Source: Allocoprobacillus merdigallinarum (lineage in GTDB: Bacteria > Bacillota_I > Bacilli_A > Erysipelotrichales > Coprobacillaceae). Taken from it: a stretch of 64,000 bases of DNA. The notes beneath the pieces are model-generated. The model saw only the letters and a list, made by a program, of their open reading frames with translations. It searched no databases and was not told the origin of the DNA. Position 1 is the first letter of the stretch. Each line of letters opens with the position of its first letter. Both the position numbers and the translations under genes were made by a program. Where the stretch lies: the NCBI GenBank assembly GCA_019117525.1, contig DWZO01000067.1, positions 18,505 to 82,504 of the forward strand. Direction: 5' to 3'. Shown here one piece after another: positions 23,590 through 33,059 of the stretch.

Positions 23590-24286
23590 TACAGCACAAG
23601 AAATTATTCAATATATTAGAGATGCAAAGAAACAGACACCTGTAAAGGTTTATGTTAATGGACATGATTTACCAATAGATGACTCTATCAAAGTATTTGG
23701 AACAGAAACAAGTCGTGTTTTGATTGGTGATTTGGATAATGTTCAAAAATATTTAGAAGCTCATCAAGATCAAATTACAGAAACTTATTTAGAACAAGAT
23801 CGTCGTAATAGTGCTATACCTATGTTAGATATGCGAAATATTAATGCACGTATTGAACCTGGAGCATTTATTCGTGAAAATGTGATAATTGAAGATAATG
23901 CCGTGATTATGATGGGGGCTGTCATTAATATTGGTGCTAAAATTGGTGAAGGTTCAATGATTGACATGGGAGCTGTCTTAGGTGGTCGTGCTGAAGTTGG
24001 AAAACACTGCCATGTTGGAGCTGGAGCAGTCTTAGCAGGAGTTATTGAACCACCTAGTGCCAAACCCGTTGTTTTGGAAGATGATGTTTTAATTGGTGCG
24101 AATGCAGTTGTTGTAGAAGGTGTTCGTATTGGTAAAGGTGCTGTTGTTGGAGCTGGAAGTATTGTCTTGAATGATGTGCCAGCTGGAGCTGTTGTTGCAG
24201 GAAATCCAGCACGTATCATTAAAGAAGAAAAAACAGATGAAACAAAAGAAAAGACACAGTTAATGGATGATTTAAGAAAAATTTAA
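23582..24286 (+). CDS. dapH: Tetrahydrodipicolinate N-acetyltransferase
   Basis: Acetylates tetrahydrodipicolinate in the acetylase branch of DAP synthesis. 234 residues: a DapH-type N-terminal domain (residues 1-80), then left-handed beta-helix hexapeptide repeats (ARIEPGAFIRENVIIEDNAV... GAKIGEGSMIDMGAVLGG). AGGAGG before ATG 23582 lies inside the dapF end. Length is normal for DapH. Confidence 0.93.
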   Translation: MYSTAQEIIQYIRDAKKQTPVKVYVNGHDLPIDDSIKVFGTETSRVLIGDLDNVQKYLEAHQDQITETYLEQDRRNSAIPMLDMRNINARIEPGAFIRENVIIEDNAVIMMGAVINIGAKIGEGSMIDMGAVLGGRAEVGKHCHVGAGAVLAGVIEPPSAKPVVLEDDVLIGANAVVVEGVRIGKGAVVGAGSIVLNDVPAGAVVAGNPARIIKEEKTDETKEKTQLMDDLRKI

Positions 24287-24295
24287 GGTGAGATT

Positions 24296-25417
24296 ATGGA
24301 AGATGTCAAACGCTGGAGAAGAGATTTACATCAGATTCCCGAATTAGGTTTAAAAGAATATCAGACGGCAGAGTATTTACGTCATGAATTAGAACAGATG
24401 GGATATCATTGGGAAAGTATTATCGAAACAGGAACGCTTGTTTATATTGATTATGGTTGTCAGTCAACTTTGGCTTTTCGTAGTGATATTGATGGTTTGC
24501 CTATTCATGAAAAAAATCAGGTGGATTATGTTTCAAAACATCCAGGCTGTATGCATGCCTGTGGTCATGATGGACATATGAGTGCTTTATTAGGTTTTGC
24601 AAAACGTTTAAAAGAAATCAAAGAACCATTGAACTATAATATTCTTTTGTTGTTTCAGCCTGCTGAAGAATCACCAGGCGCAGCACGTCTGGTTGTAGAA
24701 TCGGGTGTCTTAGAAAAATATCATGTGAAAGCTATTTTTGGAATGCATTTAATGCCAATGATTGAGGAAGGTAAAATTGCCTGTAAAAGTGGACCGTTAA
24801 TGGCTATGTGTGGTGAAATGGATGTGACCATTCATGGACAAGGAGCACATGCAGGATTACCGCAGGAAGGTATTGACAGTATCATGATTGCTAACCATGC
24901 CTATATGCAATATCAGACAATGATTTCCAGACATATTTCACCGTTTTCACCAGTTATTTTCAATATTGGGGAAATACATGGTGGAACAGCACGTAATAGT
25001 GTCGCTACACAAACTTGTATGCATGGAACATTACGCTGTTATGATGAATCTCTTTTTCATAAAATGACACAGGAAATACAAGCTATTCATGATGGTTTAA
25101 TGAAAAGTTATAACTGTCAGATTGAATGGAGTTGTCCACCTATGTATCCACCAGTGATGAATCATCAATCATTGTATCAGCAATTGAAAGCATGCGTGGA
25201 TCCATCGACATATATTGAATTGGATGAACCATTGATGTTAGCTGAAGACTTTGCTTTTTATCAAAAAGCAATTCCTGGGGTATTCTTTTTTGTAGGTACA
25301 AAATGTCAGGAGTATCAAAGTGGATTACATACGGAAACGTTTGATTTTCATGAAGAAGTTTTAGAAACGGCAGTTGATTTATATGAGAAATTGGCTAGAA
25401 ATATAAAGGGGGTATAA
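24296..25417 (+). CDS. N-acetyldiaminopimelate deacetylase (M20 family)
   Basis: Metal-dependent amidohydrolase of 373 residues. HACGHDGHM carries metal ligands, QPAEESPGAA the Glu pair, and GAHAGLPQEGIDSI the dimerisation-domain His. By operon context it removes the acetyl group from N-acetyl-LL-DAP. It lies 9 bp after dapH. M20 peptidases are broad, so the assignment rests on the operon. Confidence 0.88.
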   Translation: MEDVKRWRRDLHQIPELGLKEYQTAEYLRHELEQMGYHWESIIETGTLVYIDYGCQSTLAFRSDIDGLPIHEKNQVDYVSKHPGCMHACGHDGHMSALLGFAKRLKEIKEPLNYNILLLFQPAEESPGAARLVVESGVLEKYHVKAIFGMHLMPMIEEGKIACKSGPLMAMCGEMDVTIHGQGAHAGLPQEGIDSIMIANHAYMQYQTMISRHISPFSPVIFNIGEIHGGTARNSVATQTCMHGTLRCYDESLFHKMTQEIQAIHDGLMKSYNCQIEWSCPPMYPPVMNHQSLYQQLKACVDPSTYIELDEPLMLAEDFAFYQKAIPGVFFFVGTKCQEYQSGLHTETFDFHEEVLETAVDLYEKLARNIKGV

Positions 25418-25420
25418 ATT

Positions 25421-26602
25421 GTGGAAGATTGGTATACAAGAGGGGAAAATGCTTTTTTAAAAGCTTATGGTCGTTATGATGTTGTTTTAGAAAAAGGTGA
25501 AGGTGTTTATTTATATGATACAAATGGACGTCGATATTTAGATTTTTATGCAGGTATTGGAGTCAATTCATTAGGATATCATTATCCTGCCTATGTTGAA
25601 GCTATGCAAAAACAGATGGCAACATTAACACATGTATCAAATTATTTTTATACACCAATTGCTGTAGAAGCAGCTGAAGCTGTCAAAAAAGCAACACAGT
25701 TAGAAGCCGTCTTTTTCTGTAATTCAGGAACAGAAGCAACAGAAGGCGCTTTAAAACTGGCTAGAAAATATTATTATTTAAAACATGGTAAAGCAGATAG
25801 TGAGATTATATCATTTCATCATTCTTTTCATGGACGTTCAACAGGTTCTGTCAAATTAACAGGGAATCCAGCTTATCAAAAAGCCTTTGGACCACTCATT
25901 GATGGTGTCTGTTATGCCACATTAAATGATATCGAAAGTGTCAAAAGTCTCATTAATGAACGTACTGCAGCTATTATTGTGGAACCTGTTCAAGGTGAAG
26001 GTGGTGTTTATCCTTGTGATAAAGCCTTCATGCAAGAATTAAGAGCTTTATGTAATGAACATGATATTTGTCTGATTTTAGATGAAGTTCAATGTGGTAT
26101 GGGACGAACAGGAACAATCATGACTTATTTCCAATATGATATTTTACCTGATATCGTGTGTCTGGCAAAAGGAATTGGCTGTGGAATCCCAGTTGGTGCG
26201 TTTGTGGCTAATAAAAAATGGGCACAAGCTATGGAACCAGGAGATCATGGAAGTACATATGGTGGTAATCCATTTGCTTGTATGGCAGTCAAAACAATTT
26301 TTGACATCTTAGAAAAAGATCAGATTCTACCACATGTTCAGGAAGTTTCACAGTATCTCATTCAACGTTTAGATGAAGTTGTTGATCAGTTTGATTGCGT
26401 GATAGAACGTCGTGGACTTGGTTTGATGCAAGGATTAGTATTGAATCAAGAAGCGAAAAGTGTTGTGAAAGCATTGTTAAATGATGGTGTTATTGTTGTA
26501 ACAGCTGGCAGCAATGTGATTCGTATGTTACCGCCACTGATTATCACTCCACAACATGTTGATGAATTTATTGAGAAATTGAAAAAAATTTTAAAAAAAT
26601 GA
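25421..26602 (+). CDS. Class III aminotransferase, N-acetyl-DAP aminotransferase (ArgD-like)
   Basis: PLP enzyme of the acetylornithine aminotransferase group, 393 residues. CNSGTEATEGALKLAR is the phosphate-binding segment, LILDEVQCGMGRTG binds the pyridine, and K250 in CLAKGIGCG is the Schiff-base lysine. ArgD homologues serve DAP synthesis as well as arginine. With no arginine genes nearby, the DAP role is favoured. GTG start at 25421 preceded by AAGGGGG. Confidence 0.87.
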   Translation: MEDWYTRGENAFLKAYGRYDVVLEKGEGVYLYDTNGRRYLDFYAGIGVNSLGYHYPAYVEAMQKQMATLTHVSNYFYTPIAVEAAEAVKKATQLEAVFFCNSGTEATEGALKLARKYYYLKHGKADSEIISFHHSFHGRSTGSVKLTGNPAYQKAFGPLIDGVCYATLNDIESVKSLINERTAAIIVEPVQGEGGVYPCDKAFMQELRALCNEHDICLILDEVQCGMGRTGTIMTYFQYDILPDIVCLAKGIGCGIPVGAFVANKKWAQAMEPGDHGSTYGGNPFACMAVKTIFDILEKDQILPHVQEVSQYLIQRLDEVVDQFDCVIERRGLGLMQGLVLNQEAKSVVKALLNDGVIVVTAGSNVIRMLPPLIITPQHVDEFIEKLKKILKK

Positions 26603-26615
26603 TCATAAAAAAAAG

Positions 26616-26659
26616 AAAAACCCCTTACTTTTTGCGTATATAGAAGTAAGGGGGTTTTT
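26616..26659 (+). terminator. Terminator whose 3' arm contains the next gene's SD
   Basis: AAAAACCCCTTACTT (26616-26630) / AAGTAAGGGGGTTTTT (26645-26660) with a 14-nt loop. AAGGGGG (26648-26654) in the descending arm is also the ribosome binding site of the C39 exporter gene at 26662. No separate promoter is visible between them. Confidence 0.8.
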
Positions 26660-26661
26660 CT

Positions 26662-28689
26662 ATGCATAAATATCCAATTGAATTACAAGATGAAGAAAAG
26701 TCATGTGGAGCTTATTGTATTGATATGATTTTAAAATATTATCATTTTTATGATGAAATCAAAAATATAAAGAAAAAAGCCAGATTAAATCAAAATGGAA
26801 TCTCTATAAGAGGTATGATTGAATGTTTAAAAAGTTATCAGATTGAAGCCAAAGCCTATGAAGCTACTTTAGAAGATGTTGTTAGAGAAGTGAAGTGTCC
26901 ATGTATTTTATATATGATTTATGATGGAATAGGACATTTTGTTGTGTTATATGAGATCAAAGATGAAGAGTATATCATTGGCGATCCAGCAAAAGGATTA
27001 GTCAAAATGTACATAGAAGAGATGAATGAACATTATGGGCAAAGAGTTATTGTGATTAAACATGTGGGACGTGTTCCTCAGCTTCATTATAAAAGTTATA
27101 GACAATTTTTAAAAGATACCTTTTTTGCTTATCAGCGTTATATGATATCTTTGATATGGAAAGGTCTATGGATTGCGGTTATTGGTTATGGCAGCAGTTA
27201 TTTTTTTCAGATTCTGATTGATTATATTCATTTGAAAACTGCCTTTTTCTATATGGCCATATTAGCGATGGCTTATACAACCTTAGAATGCATACGTACA
27301 TATATGACACAATTAAAAATGAAAGAAATGATTCATCTCCAAAAGGCTATGGATGAAGATTATGTTTTTCAGTCACTTATGAATATGTTGAAACAGCCAC
27401 ATTCATTTTTTTATCAGGATCATGGTGTGATTCAAAGTCAATTATTAAGTCTTTTTGATTTGACAGAAATGAGTCTGGAGTGTTTTGAGAAATTCTTTTT
27501 AGATGGTTTATTCTTTGTTGTTTTATTTGTGGGTATGTGTTTATTGAATATCTGGTTAGCCTTGATTGTTGCAGTGACTTTTATAGTCATATGTGTCATC
27601 AGTTATTTTCGATTAAAAGATTTTCAAAGCATAAATAAAAATTATTTAGAAGCACATTATCTTTTTAGACATCATGTGTTAGAATTGATCGATAATCATT
27701 CTTTAATTCGCTATTTTCATTTGTTTCAAAGACAACGTGAAAGAAGTTATCATGTGTATTTAGATGAAGCTTTATTAAAAGAAAAACAAGCCTTATTTTT
27801 AAATCGATTTCAGTCTTTAATTCAATATTTGATTGTTTTATGTTATGGTATTGTTTTATTGGTAGGATTTTATCTTTTTCATCTTCAACATATTACAATG
27901 GGACAGTTGATCATGTTTTATATGCTGGTTTCTTATTGCATTCAGCCTGTTTTAAATATGGTTGCTTTAGCCAGTCAGTATAAACAGGTCAGTTTGATTT
28001 ATGATAAGTATAAGAATTTTGAAGTTGATTTAGAGAAATCAAAATGTACTCTTGATCAACCGATTACATCTATTCGTTATGATGATGTCACTTATGCTTA
28101 TGGTTATCAGTTGCCAGTTTTAGAACATATTGATTTAAATATCCAACATCATCTGTGGATTAAAGGTATTACAGGTAGTGGAAAAACAACCCTTTTAAAG
28201 TTATTATTAGCAGAAGACTTAGCATATCAGGGTGATATTTATATCAATGATTTAGAATTGAGGCAGATTGATTTGGCTTCTTTATATGAACATATTGGAT
28301 ATTTAAATGAAACGCCAACATTTTTACATATGACACTTCAAGATAATTTTCTATGTCAGGATGAAAAGAAAATACAATTCTATTTAAAAACATTTGGGCA
28401 GGAAAGTTTAAATGATATGATGCATATTGTCTTGTCAGAAAATGGATATCCACTATCCCTTGGACAAAGACAGGTTGTCGCATTGATTCGCATGTTGTGT
28501 CGTGACTGGGATGTGCTGATTTTAGATGAGGCTTTTTCACATATGGATACACGTTTAGCAAATAAAATTTTACGTTATCTGATGAAAAATGATGAAGGAA
28601 AAATTTATATTATGATTAACCATCAAACAAAGATAGTGAACAAGAATATGGAATGTGTTATAATTGAAAAAGGAAAAATAAAGAAATAA
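26662..28689 (+). CDS. Peptidase-containing ABC exporter (C39 type)
   Basis: 675 residues; predicted to cleave double-glycine leader peptides and export the product. The C39 peptidase occupies residues 1-125 with Q9, C15, H92 and D108. Six transmembrane helices follow in about 160-440. The nucleotide-binding domain has Walker A GITGSGKTT (about 501-509), signature LSLGQRQ (about 598) and Walker B DVLILDE (about 617). All catalytic residues are present. No GG-leader precursor peptide was seen nearby. It leads the ybeY-cdd-era-recO cluster (11-bp gap). Confidence 0.88.
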   Translation: MHKYPIELQDEEKSCGAYCIDMILKYYHFYDEIKNIKKKARLNQNGISIRGMIECLKSYQIEAKAYEATLEDVVREVKCPCILYMIYDGIGHFVVLYEIKDEEYIIGDPAKGLVKMYIEEMNEHYGQRVIVIKHVGRVPQLHYKSYRQFLKDTFFAYQRYMISLIWKGLWIAVIGYGSSYFFQILIDYIHLKTAFFYMAILAMAYTTLECIRTYMTQLKMKEMIHLQKAMDEDYVFQSLMNMLKQPHSFFYQDHGVIQSQLLSLFDLTEMSLECFEKFFLDGLFFVVLFVGMCLLNIWLALIVAVTFIVICVISYFRLKDFQSINKNYLEAHYLFRHHVLELIDNHSLIRYFHLFQRQRERSYHVYLDEALLKEKQALFLNRFQSLIQYLIVLCYGIVLLVGFYLFHLQHITMGQLIMFYMLVSYCIQPVLNMVALASQYKQVSLIYDKYKNFEVDLEKSKCTLDQPITSIRYDDVTYAYGYQLPVLEHIDLNIQHHLWIKGITGSGKTTLLKLLLAEDLAYQGDIYINDLELRQIDLASLYEHIGYLNETPTFLHMTLQDNFLCQDEKKIQFYLKTFGQESLNDMMHIVLSENGYPLSLGQRQVVALIRMLCRDWDVLILDEAFSHMDTRLANKILRYLMKNDEGKIYIMINHQTKIVNKNMECVIIEKGKIKK

Positions 28690-28700
28690 AGGGTGAGAAG

Positions 28701-29162
28701 ATGAATATTGATTTTGTATATGAAGATGAAAAGCATTTATGTCAGGAAGATTATGAAGCTGTTTTTCGAAAAATTATTGAAACAACATTACAGACATTGC
28801 AGATTGATGATGATGTAGAATTATCATGTGTGATTGTTGATGATGAACAGATTCATCAGATGAATCGTGATTATCGTCATATTGATCGTGCAACAGATGT
28901 GATCAGTTTTGCATTAGAAGATAATGAACAATATTATGTGGCCGGTATGCCAAGAAGCTTAGGGGATATATTCATTTCATATGAACATGCCTGTCAGCAG
29001 GCACAGGAATATGGACATTCATTAAAACGTGAAATGTGCTTTTTAATGACACATGGACTTTTACATTTGCTTGGTTATGACCATATGAATGAAGATGATG
29101 AAAAAGAAATGTTAGCTTTACAAAAAGATATTTTAAATCAGTTAGGAATAGAAAGAGGTTAG
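28701..29162 (+). CDS. ybeY: Endoribonuclease YbeY
   Basis: rRNA maturation and quality-control RNase, 153 residues. The zinc motif HGLLHLLGYDH (H-x3-H-x5-H, about 118-128) and RATDVISFAL are diagnostic. GGGTGAGAAG before ATG 28701. It is located with era, as in most Firmicutes. Confidence 0.95.
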   Translation: MNIDFVYEDEKHLCQEDYEAVFRKIIETTLQTLQIDDDVELSCVIVDDEQIHQMNRDYRHIDRATDVISFALEDNEQYYVAGMPRSLGDIFISYEHACQQAQEYGHSLKREMCFLMTHGLLHLLGYDHMNEDDEKEMLALQKDILNQLGIERG

Positions 29163-29165
29163 AAT

Positions 29166-29561
29166 ATGGATTATCAAGAACTTGTTGATGAAGCATTCAA
29201 AGCTTCGCAAAATGCATATGTTCCTTATTCTCATTTTCGTGTGGGGGCCTGTTTATTGTTGAAAAATGGACAAAAAATTTATGGCACAAATATTGAAAAT
29301 GCGGCTTATGGTTCAACAATGTGTGCTGAACGTAATGCTGTGTTTCAGGCTTATTGTCAAGGCTATCGCCAGGATGATATTGCAGCACTAGCCATTGTTG
29401 GTGACTGTTCACCACTTATTTCACCATGTGGAGCCTGCCGTCAGGTTTTGGCTGAATTGTTAGATCCCCTTACACCTATTATTTTAGGAAGTAAAGATTA
29501 TTATGAAGTCACAAATATGCAGGAGTTATTACCTCGTGCATTTACAGGAGAGAGTTTATGA
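29166..29561 (+). CDS. cdd: Cytidine deaminase
   Basis: Pyrimidine salvage enzyme, 131 residues. The zinc and catalytic motifs are CAERNAVF (C-A-E) and SPCGACRQVL (P-C-x2-C). AGAGGT before ATG 29166; overlaps era by 4 bp. Confidence 0.95.
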   Translation: MDYQELVDEAFKASQNAYVPYSHFRVGACLLLKNGQKIYGTNIENAAYGSTMCAERNAVFQAYCQGYRQDDIAALAIVGDCSPLISPCGACRQVLAELLDPLTPIILGSKDYYEVTNMQELLPRAFTGESL

Positions 29562-30454
29562 CATTTAAATCAGGATTTGTAAGTATTGTTGGACGCCCTA
29601 ATGTTGGAAAATCAACATTATTGAATCATATTTTAAAAACAAAATTAGCGATTACATCATCAACAGCACAAACGACACGTAATACGATTCAAGGTATTTA
29701 TACAGATGATGAAGCGCAGATTATTTTTATGGATACACCAGGGATTCATAAACCACAGGATGGTTTAGGATCTTTTATGAATACCAATGCTTTAAATAGC
29801 ATTTATGGTGTGGATATTGTCTTATTGCTTGCGCCAGCGAATGAAAAGATTGGTCGAGGAGATCGTTTTATTGTCAGTCGTTTAAAGGAAGCAGATGGAC
29901 CTGTTTATCTTCTTTTAAATAAGATTGATTTGTTGTCAAAAGATGAATTAATTCAAAAGTTAAATGAATGGAAAGACATGTTTGATTTTAAAGAAATTAT
30001 TCCTATTAGTGCTTTAAATGGGGATAATGTTGAACATCTCATGGATACAATCAAAAGCGATTTAAAAGAAGGGGTTATGTATTATCCTAAAGATCATATT
30101 ACTGATCATCCAGAACGTTTTATTATGGCAGAATTTATTCGTGAAAAGATTTTATATTTTACTCATGAAGAAGTGCCTCACAGTGTTGCGATTGTGATTG
30201 AAAGTATGACTGAAGATGGAGATGGTGTTCATGTCATGGCGGCGATTGTTGTGGATCGTCCAAGTCAAAAAGCTATTATTATTGGTAAACAGGGAAGTAT
30301 GATTAAAAAGATTAAACAAAATGCCAGACGTGAAATGAAACGTTTTTTACAAACTCCAGTTACATTAGAACTTTTTGTGAAAGTAGAAAAGAATTGGCGT
30401 AATAAACAAAAGTATTTAAGAGAGTTTGGTTATGATGAAAATGACTATTCATGA
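29558..30454 (+). CDS. era: GTPase Era
   Basis: Ribosome-associated GTPase for 30S assembly, 298 residues. G1 is GRPNVGKSTLLN, G3 DTPGIH, G4 NKID. The C-terminal KH domain includes IIGKQGSMIKKIKQNARREM. Starts at the ATGA overlap with cdd. Confidence 0.96.
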   Translation: MTFKSGFVSIVGRPNVGKSTLLNHILKTKLAITSSTAQTTRNTIQGIYTDDEAQIIFMDTPGIHKPQDGLGSFMNTNALNSIYGVDIVLLLAPANEKIGRGDRFIVSRLKEADGPVYLLLNKIDLLSKDELIQKLNEWKDMFDFKEIIPISALNGDNVEHLMDTIKSDLKEGVMYYPKDHITDHPERFIMAEFIREKILYFTHEEVPHSVAIVIESMTEDGDGVHVMAAIVVDRPSQKAIIIGKQGSMIKKIKQNARREMKRFLQTPVTLELFVKVEKNWRNKQKYLREFGYDENDYS

Positions 30455-31172
30455 GGAAGTTGTTGAAGCTGTTATTTTAAAGAAAACACCGTATAAAGAA
30501 AATGATATGATTTTACATATTTATAGTCATGAATATGGGAAAATGAGTGTGATGGCACGTGGGATTCGTAAAATGACAAGCAAGAATGCCCGTGGGTGTC
30601 AAGAAATGATGTTAAGTGAGTTGACGATTGCCTTAAAAAAAGGAATGAGTACATTGATTAAGGCTACACCACTTGATTATTTTAGACACATTGAAGAAAA
30701 TTTGGAAAGTGAGATTGTTGGACAGTATATTCTAGAATATTTCTATCGCTATGTTGAAGATAATCAACCTTTAGAAAAAGAATATAGAATGTTATATGAA
30801 GCTTTACATGCTTTGGATTTGGGATATCCACCATTGCTTGTTTATCTGCTTTTTAATGTCTTTATTTTAGAACATAACGGGGTATCTTTAGATGTTGATG
30901 GCTGTGTTTTGTGTGGTTCGCCTCAAGTTGTTTCTATTTCATTGGAAGATGGAGGATTTTTATGTTCAAAACACATAGGACATCATCAGCCCTATTCTCA
31001 GGATATTTTAAAAGCTTTTCGACATATTCATAAGATTCCTATAACCGCTATTGATCATTTACATATTTCTTCATCAGCCATTCAGGTATTAGTGCCTTTA
31101 ATGGAATCGTTGATTGAAGAATATACGGGAATTCAGTTGAAAACATCACGTTTTATTCATCAAATTGTGTAG
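30432..31172 (+). CDS. recO: DNA repair protein RecO
   Basis: RecFOR-pathway annealing and RecA-loading protein, 246 residues. The OB fold contains AVILKKTPYKENDMILHIYS; a helical domain and a Cys-rich zinc site follow (CVLCGS, FLCSKH). Starts inside the 3' end of era; ATG 30432 has AGAG 7 nt upstream, with ATGs at 30435 and 30441 as alternatives. Confidence 0.9.
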   Translation: MMKMTIHEEVVEAVILKKTPYKENDMILHIYSHEYGKMSVMARGIRKMTSKNARGCQEMMLSELTIALKKGMSTLIKATPLDYFRHIEENLESEIVGQYILEYFYRYVEDNQPLEKEYRMLYEALHALDLGYPPLLVYLLFNVFILEHNGVSLDVDGCVLCGSPQVVSISLEDGGFLCSKHIGHHQPYSQDILKAFRHIHKIPITAIDHLHISSSAIQVLVPLMESLIEEYTGIQLKTSRFIHQIV

Positions 31173-31196
31173 AAATTCTACACAATTTTATTTTTC
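31163..31196 (+). terminator. Terminator overlapping recO stop
   Basis: AATTGTGTAGAA-A-TTCTACACAATT (31163-31187) then TTATTTTT; the recO stop codon TAG is in the stem. Confidence 0.8.
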
Positions 31197-31243
31197 TTCA
31201 AAACAAATTAGTGTATAATATGAGCATATAAAGGGGAAATGTT

Positions 31244-33058
31244 ATGGGACAATTTTTACCAACAACAAAAGAAGAAATGTTAGAAAGAGGATGGCAACAG
31301 CCTGATTTTGTCTATATTAGTGGAGATGCCTATGTTGATCATCCATCATTTGGTGCAGCGATTATTACACGTACTTTAGAAAGTCGTGGCTTTAAAGTGT
31401 GTTTTTTAGCACAACCAGATTGGCGTCGTTTGGATGATTTTCAGCGTTTTGGCAAACCACGTCTTGGCTTTTTGATTTCTAGTGGTAATATTGATTCAAT
31501 GGTGAATCATTATAGTGTATCCAAGAAAAGACGAAAAAAAGACAGTTATTCTAATAATGGAGAAATGGGTCATCGACCTGATCGTGCAGTGATTGTTTAT
31601 AGTCAAAAAGTGCGTGAAGCTTATCATGATGCAACCATTTTGATTGGTGGTATTGAAGCCAGTCTAAGACGTTTGGCTCATTATGATTATTGGGATGATA
31701 AAGTCAGAAAATCTATTTTAATTGATGCGAATGCAGATTTATTGATGTATGGAATGGGAGAAAACAGCATTATTGAGATTGCTGAAGCATTGGATGCAGG
31801 ACTTGACGTGCATGATTTGACTTATTTAGATGGAACAGTTTTTAAAACAAAGGATTTATCTATGATTCCAGATGATCATATCATGTTACCATCGTTTTTT
31901 GATATGACTCATGATAAAAAAGAATATGCCAAATCATTTGGTATTCAATATCGTAATACTGATCATTATAATGCCAAAACATTGGTTGAACCATATGAGG
32001 GATTTTATGTCGTACAAAATCGCCCTAATCGCCCATTAACGCAGATGGAGTTTGATGATACATATGCTTTGCCTTATCAAAGAACATACCATCCAAGCTA
32101 TGATTATATTCCAGCGATTGAAGAAGTGCGTTTTTCACTTATCAGTAATCGTGGCTGTTTTGGGGCCTGTAATTTCTGTGCATTAAATTTTCATCAGGGA
32201 CGTATCATTCAATCACGTTCTCATGAGTCGTTAGTTGAAGAAGCTAAGAAAATTATCCAGGATCCAGATTTTAAGGGTTATATTCATGATGTTGGAGGAC
32301 CAACAGCGAATTTTAGATTTCCTAGCTGTGAAAAACAAACGACACATGGAGCCTGTCCGACCAGACAGTGTTTATGGCCAAAACCATGTCGTCAATTAAG
32401 AGTCGATCATAGTGATTATTTGGCTTTGCTTAAAAAACTAAGAAGCTTAGAAGGTGTTAAAAAAGTCTTTGTTCGTTCTGGTATTCGCTATGATTATTTA
32501 ATGTATGATCAGGATGATACATTTTTTAAAGAACTGATTCAACATCATATCAGTGGTCAATTAAAGGTTGCTCCTGAGCATATCAGTAATCAGGTTCTCG
32601 ATAAAATGGGAAAACCTCATCGTGAACTGTATGAAAAGTTTGTGGATAAGTATAAACGACTCAATAAAGAGATGAACAAAAATCAGTATCTTGTTCCTTA
32701 TTTGATGTCATCGCATCCAGGTAGTGATTTAAACAGTGCTATTGAATTGGCTGAATATTTAAGAGATATCCATCATCAGCCAGAACAGGTTCAAGATTTT
32801 TATCCAACTCCTGGAACTTTATCAACAGCTATGTATTATACAGAGTTAGATCCACGAGATTTGACACCTGTTTATGTTGCGAAAACACCAAAAGAGAAAG
32901 CAATGCAACGTGCTTTGATGCAATATCGTCGTCCACAAAATTATCATCTTGTCTATGAAGCTTTAACATTAGCAAAAAGAACAGATTTAATTGGTTTTCA
33001 AAAGAAATGTTTAATTAAACCAAAAGGTCAAAAACGTCCACTACGAAGGGGGTCATGA
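31244..33058 (+). CDS. YgiQ family radical SAM protein
   Basis: 604 residues. An N-terminal B12-binding-like region (FLPTTKEEMLERGW, GDAYVDHPSFGAAII) precedes the radical SAM cluster motif SNRGCFGACNFCAL (C-x3-C-x2-C, about residue 305) and a Cys-rich C-terminal part (CEKQTTHGACPTRQC). Function of the family is not established. Overlaps the start of the next gene closely (1 bp apart). Confidence 0.9.
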   Translation: MGQFLPTTKEEMLERGWQQPDFVYISGDAYVDHPSFGAAIITRTLESRGFKVCFLAQPDWRRLDDFQRFGKPRLGFLISSGNIDSMVNHYSVSKKRRKKDSYSNNGEMGHRPDRAVIVYSQKVREAYHDATILIGGIEASLRRLAHYDYWDDKVRKSILIDANADLLMYGMGENSIIEIAEALDAGLDVHDLTYLDGTVFKTKDLSMIPDDHIMLPSFFDMTHDKKEYAKSFGIQYRNTDHYNAKTLVEPYEGFYVVQNRPNRPLTQMEFDDTYALPYQRTYHPSYDYIPAIEEVRFSLISNRGCFGACNFCALNFHQGRIIQSRSHESLVEEAKKIIQDPDFKGYIHDVGGPTANFRFPSCEKQTTHGACPTRQCLWPKPCRQLRVDHSDYLALLKKLRSLEGVKKVFVRSGIRYDYLMYDQDDTFFKELIQHHISGQLKVAPEHISNQVLDKMGKPHRELYEKFVDKYKRLNKEMNKNQYLVPYLMSSHPGSDLNSAIELAEYLRDIHHQPEQVQDFYPTPGTLSTAMYYTELDPRDLTPVYVAKTPKEKAMQRALMQYRRPQNYHLVYEALTLAKRTDLIGFQKKCLIKPKGQKRPLRRGS

Positions 33059-33059
33059 T

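Noticed and set aside
23785..24219. 144-codon minus-strand ORF across dapH
   Set aside because: It is the mirror of hexapeptide-repeat codons (Ala/Pro/Thr-rich), has no SD, and lies wholly inside a well-supported gene.
28244..28561. 105-codon minus-strand ORF in the C39 exporter
   Set aside because: Shadow of the conserved nucleotide-binding domain, no SD.
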